DNA of 64,000 nucleotides, from NCBI RefSeq assembly GCF_016464365.1, contig NZ_JADCUC010000007.1, forward strand, positions 109,244 through 173,243, read 5' to 3'. This DNA is from Sandaracinobacteroides hominis. GTDB lineage: Bacteria > Pseudomonadota > Alphaproteobacteria > Sphingomonadales > Sphingomonadaceae. The position numbers were made by a program, and so were the translations under genes. Below the pieces are notes generated by a model that saw only the letters and a list, made by a program, of their open reading frames with translations, was not told where the DNA came from and searched no databases. Position 1 is the stretch's first letter; each line of letters opens with the position of its first letter. Of the stretch, positions 59,426-64,000 are shown in pieces.

Positions 59426-60312
59426 TGCTGCTTCCTTTCGCTGTCCCGTCGCTTGTCCTGCCGCTTGCGGAAGTCCGAGGCCGCCTCCCCCGTTTCGCGC
59501 CGGAAGGCGCGGGCGAACTCGGCCTGCGTCTGGAATCCGGTCGCCTCGGCGATCTGGCAGATCGTGCTTCCGCTTTGCAGCAGCAGCTCCTTCGCCCGCT
59601 CGATGCGGGCCTTCAGCACATAGCGATGGGGGCTGTCGCCCGTCGCCTGTTTGAAAATGCGGGAAAAGTGCGAAGGCGACACCCCCGTCAGCGCCGCCAG
59701 CGCCTCTACGTCGTGCGGCGCCTCGGGCGCCTCCAGTATCGCATCCAGCACCTTGTGCAGCCGATAGGCGGAAAAGTCCGCGGTCGGGATCTGCAGCGGC
59801 CCCGAAGGCCCGCGCAGCATATGCGCGCGCAGCGCCCCCACCAGCGCCCCCAGATAGGCCTCGCGTCCGGCATCGGCGGGGGCATAGAGCTCGGCCAGCA
59901 CCTGCCGGGTCAGCGCCACGCCCAGCGGGTCGGCAAAGGCGAACTGCATCGCCTGAAACTGCCGCGCGGCCGGCGCCCCGCGCAGTTCGGCGGAGCCCAT
60001 GCTCAGCGTCACCACATCCAGCTCGCCGTCGACCAGCCAGCCGGTCGGCTGCCCGGCCGGCACGATGGTGGCGCAGCCGGGGATGGAGGCGCTCTCGCTC
60101 CAGCTGTCGCGCTGCCAGGTGCGCACCTGCGGCTTTCCGGCGATGTGCACGACAAAGATCGGGTCCGGCAGGGAGGGCAGGCTGTAGCTGCCGACGAACT
60201 GCCGCCAGCGGCTCAGCCGCCAGCCCTCCTCGCCCAGCTGCACGTCGGGCGCGCGGCCAAGGCAGTCGGATATGATGTCCTCGCCGGTCACTCGCGATTG
60301 CGCCGTGGCCAT
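59422..60312 (-). CDS. AraC-family transcriptional regulator
   Basis: A 296-residue regulator: an N-terminal cupin-like sensing domain and a C-terminal AraC HTH pair ('VEALAALTGVSPSHFSRIFKQATGDSPHRYVLKARIERAKELL' and 'STICQIAEATGFQTQAEFARAFRRETGEAASDFRK'). It sits inside the catabolic run, between the P450 gene (1 base upstream) and the alcohol dehydrogenase (4-base overlap), so it most likely senses the substrate and activates the run starting at the TonB receptor. Confidence 0.9.
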   Translation of the reverse strand: MATAQSRVTGEDIISDCLGRAPDVQLGEEGWRLSRWRQFVGSYSLPSLPDPIFVVHIAGKPQVRTWQRDSWSESASIPGCATIVPAGQPTGWLVDGELDVVTLSMGSAELRGAPAARQFQAMQFAFADPLGVALTRQVLAELYAPADAGREAYLGALVGALRAHMLRGPSGPLQIPTADFSAYRLHKVLDAILEAPEAPHDVEALAALTGVSPSHFSRIFKQATGDSPHRYVLKARIERAKELLLQSGSTICQIAEATGFQTQAEFARAFRRETGEAASDFRKRQDKRRDSERKQQ

Positions 60313-60313
60313 C

Positions 60314-61534
60314 TCAACCCTCCTCCAGCACCACCTTCAGCGATTTCAGCCCGTTGATGAAGTTGGACCGGAATCGCCGCGGCTCTCCCCGCACTTCGAA
60401 CCCTGCCACGCGCCGGGCCAGCGCGCCAAACAAAACCCGCAGCTGCATTTCGGCGATCCGCGATCCGGCGCAGACATGCTGGCCGCTGCCAAAGCCGACA
60501 TGCTGGACATTGCCGCGCCGGAGGTCGAACGCGTCCGGCCGCTCGAATGCGGCCGCGTCGCGGTTGCCGGAGGGATACCACATCACCACGCGGTCGCCCC
60601 GGCGGATGCGCTTGCCGCCCAGCTCGGTATCCGCGGTCGCCGTCCGCCGCATGTGCAGCACCGGGCTGGCGTGGCGCACCATCTCGCGCGGGGCTGTCGG
60701 CATCAGCTCCGGCTGTTCGCGCAGGAGCGCCCACTGCCCCGGATCCCGGGCAAAGGCGATCACGCTGTGGCTGATCGAGTTGCGCGTCGTCTCGTTGCCG
60801 CCCACCAGGGTCAGGATCAGGTTGGCAAGGAAATCACTGTATTTCGCCGGCTCGCCATCCGGGCCGCTGTTCGCCAGATGCGAAGCGATATCGTGCCCCG
60901 GCGCCCGCCGCCGCTCCTCATACAGTTCGGCGGCAAAGCCCATGAACTCACCCAGTGTCGCCTGCAACGCCTCGGGCGAAGCGCGGAAATCCGGGTCGTC
61001 CTCGCCGACAAAGGCGTTGGTCCAGCGATAGAGCTGCCGCCACATGTCGGGGTCGACGCCGATCAGCTCGCACAGCGTCAGGATCGGCAGCGGCGCCGCA
61101 AGCCGCTCCACCAGGTCGAACGGCTCACCCATCGGCACGTCTGCCAGCAGCTTTTCCACGCGGCCGACGATCCGCTCCTCGATCCCGGCTATGCGGCCGG
61201 GCGCCAGAGCGGGCAGGATGATCTTGCGATACTTCAGATGCTCGGGCGGATCGGTGGAGATCATCGGCACGCCGATCGCCGATTCCCCCATTCCCGCCAG
61301 CCCGGCCGCGTCCTCGTCGAAAATGCGATGCCCGCCGTTCGCCGTCGCCGAGGAGAAGAGTTTCGGCTGGCGCGAAATCTCGACAATGTCGGCATGGCGC
61401 GTCACCGCCCAGAAGCCCGGATAGGCCCCGGCCGCATTCCAGTGCACGGGATCCTCGTCTCTCAGCCGGGCGAACAGGCCGTGCGGCACGCCGCCCAGAT
61501 AGAGGTCCGGATCGGCGAGATCGGGCGCCTCCAT
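60314..61534 (-). CDS. Cytochrome P450
   Basis: A 406-residue soluble bacterial P450. The I-helix is 'TLVGGNETTRNSISHS' (proton-relay Glu-Thr), the ExxR lies in 'PREMVRHASPVLHMRRTA', and the haem loop 'FGSGQHVCAGSRIAEMQL' has ligand Cys355. 'STDPPEHLKYRKIILPALAP' and 'FRSNFINGLKSLKV' resemble the CYP108/CYP111/CYP124-125 group that hydroxylates terpenes, fatty chains and sterol side chains. It needs a ferredoxin and reductase, neither of which is in the window. The start at 61534 overlaps the TonB receptor stop by one base (TGATG). Confidence 0.93.
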   Translation of the reverse strand: MEAPDLADPDLYLGGVPHGLFARLRDEDPVHWNAAGAYPGFWAVTRHADIVEISRQPKLFSSATANGGHRIFDEDAAGLAGMGESAIGVPMISTDPPEHLKYRKIILPALAPGRIAGIEERIVGRVEKLLADVPMGEPFDLVERLAAPLPILTLCELIGVDPDMWRQLYRWTNAFVGEDDPDFRASPEALQATLGEFMGFAAELYEERRRAPGHDIASHLANSGPDGEPAKYSDFLANLILTLVGGNETTRNSISHSVIAFARDPGQWALLREQPELMPTAPREMVRHASPVLHMRRTATADTELGGKRIRRGDRVVMWYPSGNRDAAAFERPDAFDLRRGNVQHVGFGSGQHVCAGSRIAEMQLRVLFGALARRVAGFEVRGEPRRFRSNFINGLKSLKVVLEEG

Positions 61535-63735
61535 CAGAAGCTCAGCCGGCCGGCGATGCCGAAGGTGCGCGGATTGGCGGGCACGAGGAAGTTGTAGGGG
61601 AAGCCGGCCCCGCGCAGGTCCAGGCCATAGCTGAGCGTCCGCGCGTTGAAGAGGTTGTTCCCCCACAGCCGCACCTGCAGCCGCTCCGTCTCCCACGCCA
61701 GTGTTGCATTCACCTTGGCGAAGCCGCCCTGCGCCAGCTCGCGGTTCAGCTGCCCGCTGTTCGGCACATCCACCTGATTGAACGGCGAGAAATATTGCGC
61801 GCCAGTGAAGAGGACATTCGGCGAGAAGCGGATCGCCCCGCCGCCCACTTCCGCAACCCGCCAGTCCAGCCCCAGCTGGCTGGTCAGCGTCGGCGCGAAG
61901 GGCAGGCGGTTGCCGCTGATATCGACCCCCTGCAGCGTCAGCTCGACATATTCGGTGCCCAGCACACCCACCGCCGCATTCAGGGTGAGCGCGTCCGAAG
62001 CCCGCAGCGTCGCCTCCGCTTCCACGCCATAGACCTTGGATTTCGGCGCGTTCACGAGGAAGGAAACCGGCCCCGGCCGCGTGTCCTGCAGCTGCTGGTT
62101 GCGATAGTCGTAATAGAAGGCCGAGGCCGACAGCGTCAGCATATCGGCAAAGCGGCCCTTCACCCCCACCTCATAGGCGTTGACGAACTCCGGCTTCACA
62201 TAGTCGATCCCCGCCGACGAGGTGTAGCCGCCGCCGTTCACGGCGCCCGCGCGATAGCCGCGGTTATAGCTCGCATAGAGGAGCGTGCCGCTGTCCAGCG
62301 TGTAGCTCAGCGCCACCCGCCCGGTCAGCGCCCGGTTCTTCTGCGACAGCTCGAAGCGGGCATCCGGATCATAGGCGCAGGTGCCGGCAACGCCCGGGCA
62401 GGGAACGGTGGTGGCGATCGGGAAAGGCACATCGTCGACGCCGCCCACGAACAGATAGGCAAAGGCATCATTATAGCTGCTGCTGTCCCATGTGTAGCGG
62501 GCACCCAGCGTCAGCACGAGCTTGCTGGTGAGATCGATATCGCCCTGCGCAAACAGCGCGAACGAACGGCGCACCTGATCATATTCCTGATAGAAGCCGC
62601 CGGCCGGCGGCAGCGGCAGGTTGAACTGGTTGGCGGTGAAGTTGCGGTCATAGCCATAGAAGACGCCGCCGACGAGGTTCAGCCGCTCGCCCGCATAGTT
62701 CAGCCGGGCTTCCTCGCTGAACTGGCGGTAGTCCGACGTCCAGTGGATATCGAGGATGTCGAGCGGCGAGCCGTCGGCCGCCTGCTGCAGGTTCAGGCTG
62801 CCGCCATCGTAGGAGGTGATGCTGGTGAGCGTCAGGCTGTCGGAAAGCTCCACGCCGATATTGGCGGAAACGCCCCAGGCCTCGGTCTTGCTGAGGCCCA
62901 GCCGGTTTTCGTTCGTCTCGTAGAAGCCCAGCCCCTCGCGAAACGCCTGCAGCCCGAACACCGCCGCCTGCGCGCTGCGATCGCGCCCGTAATAGCCGGT
63001 CAGTTTCAGATCGACGGGGAGGTTGGCCGGCTTTACCCGGAGCGTCGCCCGGCCCTGCAGCGTATCCTGCGAATTGCCGTCGCGGCCACCGGGATAGACA
63101 TTCTTTATCATCCCGTCGCTGTTCACCAGATTGCCGGCGACGCGCAGCCCTACCTGATCGTCGATCAGCGTCCCTTCGACGGCAGCTTGCGCTGTCCAGC
63201 GGTTGTAGTTGCCGTAGCCGACCTCGACATAGCCCTCATTGCCCGACAGCCCGGGCGCGCGGGTGATGAAGTTGATCGCGCCGCCAGTGGTGTTCCGCCC
63301 GAACAGCGTCCCCTGCGGCCCGCGCAGCACTTCCACCCGCTGCAGATCGAACAAGCCCATGCCGTGGTTCGAGCGCGGGGCGATGTAGACGTCGTTGATA
63401 TAGACGCCGACGGGAGAGGCCTGGTTCGAATTATACTCGTTGGCGACGCCGATGCCGCGCAGCGTGAAGTTGGGCTGGGTCGAGCCGAACGAGCTGTTCA
63501 CCTGCAGGTTGGGCACCACGCTTGCCAGCTGCGCCGAATTGGTGACGCCGCGATCGGCCAGTTGCGCATCGGACAGCGCCGTCACCGCCAGCGGCACCTC
63601 CAGCAGCGACTGCTCGCGCCGCTGCGCCGTCACCACGATATCCTCGCTGCCCGTATCCACGCCTTGTGCCAGCGCAGGCGCTGCAGACGCCAGCAGGAAT
63701 CCCATCGCCCAACGGGCGCGGCCGGTTGAAATCAT
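61534..63735 (-). CDS. TonB-dependent receptor
   Basis: This 733-residue outer-membrane receptor has a signal peptide (ending near 'SAAPALAQ'), TonB box 'DIVVTAQRREQSLLEVPLAV', plug domain 'LQRVEVLRGPQGTLFGRNTTGGAINF' and a barrel ending 'FGIAGRLSF'. ATG 63735 is preceded by 'GGGAGGACAG'. It opens the minus-strand run TonB-P450-AraC-ADH, followed by ALDH, MFS and the two acyl-CoA dehydrogenases, and probably imports a hydrophobic substrate that the P450 hydroxylates. The IS5-like element begins about 110 bases upstream of its start. Confidence 0.93.
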   Translation of the reverse strand: MISTGRARWAMGFLLASAAPALAQGVDTGSEDIVVTAQRREQSLLEVPLAVTALSDAQLADRGVTNSAQLASVVPNLQVNSSFGSTQPNFTLRGIGVANEYNSNQASPVGVYINDVYIAPRSNHGMGLFDLQRVEVLRGPQGTLFGRNTTGGAINFITRAPGLSGNEGYVEVGYGNYNRWTAQAAVEGTLIDDQVGLRVAGNLVNSDGMIKNVYPGGRDGNSQDTLQGRATLRVKPANLPVDLKLTGYYGRDRSAQAAVFGLQAFREGLGFYETNENRLGLSKTEAWGVSANIGVELSDSLTLTSITSYDGGSLNLQQAADGSPLDILDIHWTSDYRQFSEEARLNYAGERLNLVGGVFYGYDRNFTANQFNLPLPPAGGFYQEYDQVRRSFALFAQGDIDLTSKLVLTLGARYTWDSSSYNDAFAYLFVGGVDDVPFPIATTVPCPGVAGTCAYDPDARFELSQKNRALTGRVALSYTLDSGTLLYASYNRGYRAGAVNGGGYTSSAGIDYVKPEFVNAYEVGVKGRFADMLTLSASAFYYDYRNQQLQDTRPGPVSFLVNAPKSKVYGVEAEATLRASDALTLNAAVGVLGTEYVELTLQGVDISGNRLPFAPTLTSQLGLDWRVAEVGGGAIRFSPNVLFTGAQYFSPFNQVDVPNSGQLNRELAQGGFAKVNATLAWETERLQVRLWGNNLFNARTLSYGLDLRGAGFPYNFLVPANPRTFGIAGRLSF

Positions 63736-63860
63736 TCTGTCCTCCCTCACGCGGGCCATTCTTCGCCCGATTTTGCGAGGGTTCTATCGGCTGCAGGCGC
63801 TCGGGGCTTTGGCGCAACACCGCGCGGGATTTGGCATTTTCTGCTAGGCCGGATCGACAT

Positions 63861-64000
63861 TCATCGTAACCAGATCATTGCTGCGGCGAGGTGAATGAAG
63901 CCGGTGAAGTGGATGGTTCGTCGATCGTAGCGGGTAGCGAAACGGCGGAAATGCTTGAGGCGGCCGAAGCATCGCTCGATCCGGTTGCGCTGCTTGTAGA
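63861..64000 (-). mobile_element. IS5-family transposase, C-terminal part (runs off the window)
   Basis: The last 46 codons and stop of a DDE transposase are visible on the minus strand: 'YKQRNRIERCFGRLKHFRRF', then 'ATRYDRRTIHFTGFIHLAAAMIWLR'. The Y-(3)-R-(6)-... 'RNxIERxFGRLK' motif holds the catalytic Glu of IS5-family elements (IS427-like group by resemblance). The rest lies beyond 64000. The left terminal inverted repeat should fall at about 63840-63860, but with only one end I cannot define it. Confidence 0.9.

Noticed and set aside
61795..63729. 644-codon open frame antisense to the second TonB receptor
   Set aside because: Mirror of a coding frame with no recognisable domain.

Overview
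The window looks like chromosomal DNA of a high-GC alphaproteobacterium, most likely a sphingomonad (Sphingomonadales). The evidence is indirect: third-codon-position GC is very high, there are two large TonB-dependent receptors in catabolic clusters, gene order inside operons is compact with ATGA/TTGA/TGATG overlaps, and gene families common in that order are present (MoxR-DUF58-SpoIIM-RDD operon, LacI regulator beside a tryptophan-halogenase remnant, arylsulfatase with an AraC regulator, CysNC fusion). No rRNA, tRNA or CRISPR array was seen. An IS5-like transposase runs off the right edge.

Layout. 1-4.5 kb: a PlpD-like patatin/beta-barrel protein, then modABC (molybdate import). 4.5-8.4 kb: a Gdx/SugE small exporter, the glutathione-dependent formaldehyde detoxification pair frmA-fghA, and an acyl-CoA dehydrogenase. 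8.4-15.3 kb: a divergent membrane protein and a six-gene operon (DUF4129-like, DUF4350-like, MoxR ATPase, DUF58, SpoIIM-like, RDD). 15.3-21.9 kb: a small-molecule catabolic set (Gfo/Idh oxidoreductase, aldo/keto reductase, PhyH dioxygenase, MFS, TonB receptor). 21.9-28.8 kb: quinone-reductase-like zinc-free/MDR dehydrogenase, nitronate-monooxygenase-like enzyme, arylsulfatase with a divergent AraC regulator, thiolase.

28.9-31.9 kb is a lower-GC island (one sampled 60-base line has 31 G+C against 43 in a line of the MoxR gene). It carries a coupled three-gene operon: a protein with ADP-ribosyltransferase-like motifs whose first motif lies in another frame just upstream, an unrecognised 308-residue helical protein, and a membrane-anchored receiver-domain protein. 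It is flanked by hairpin-rich repeats. This is the best candidate for an undescribed system.

31.9-36.6 kb: cysNC and cysD (sulfate activation), then a decayed sugar locus made of an intact LacI regulator, two LacI-type operators, the C-terminal stub of a tryptophan halogenase and a C-terminal stub of an MFS transporter. 36.6-45.4 kb: the complete cbb3 oxidase set ccoNOQP-GHIS on the minus strand, with a perfect FNR box between ccoN and a divergent FNR-type regulator. 45.5-49.5 kb: MarR regulator with an EmrAB-like efflux pair, a GspN-like fragment and a TetR regulator. 49.5-63.8 kb: a lipid/terpenoid-like catabolic region: crotonase, dienoyl-CoA-reductase-like flavoprotein, a VIT-family protein, two acyl-CoA dehydrogenases, an MHS-type MFS, aldehyde and alcohol dehydrogenases, AraC regulator, cytochrome P450 and TonB receptor. 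Together these genes could take up a hydrophobic substrate, hydroxylate it, oxidise it to an acid and degrade the CoA ester.
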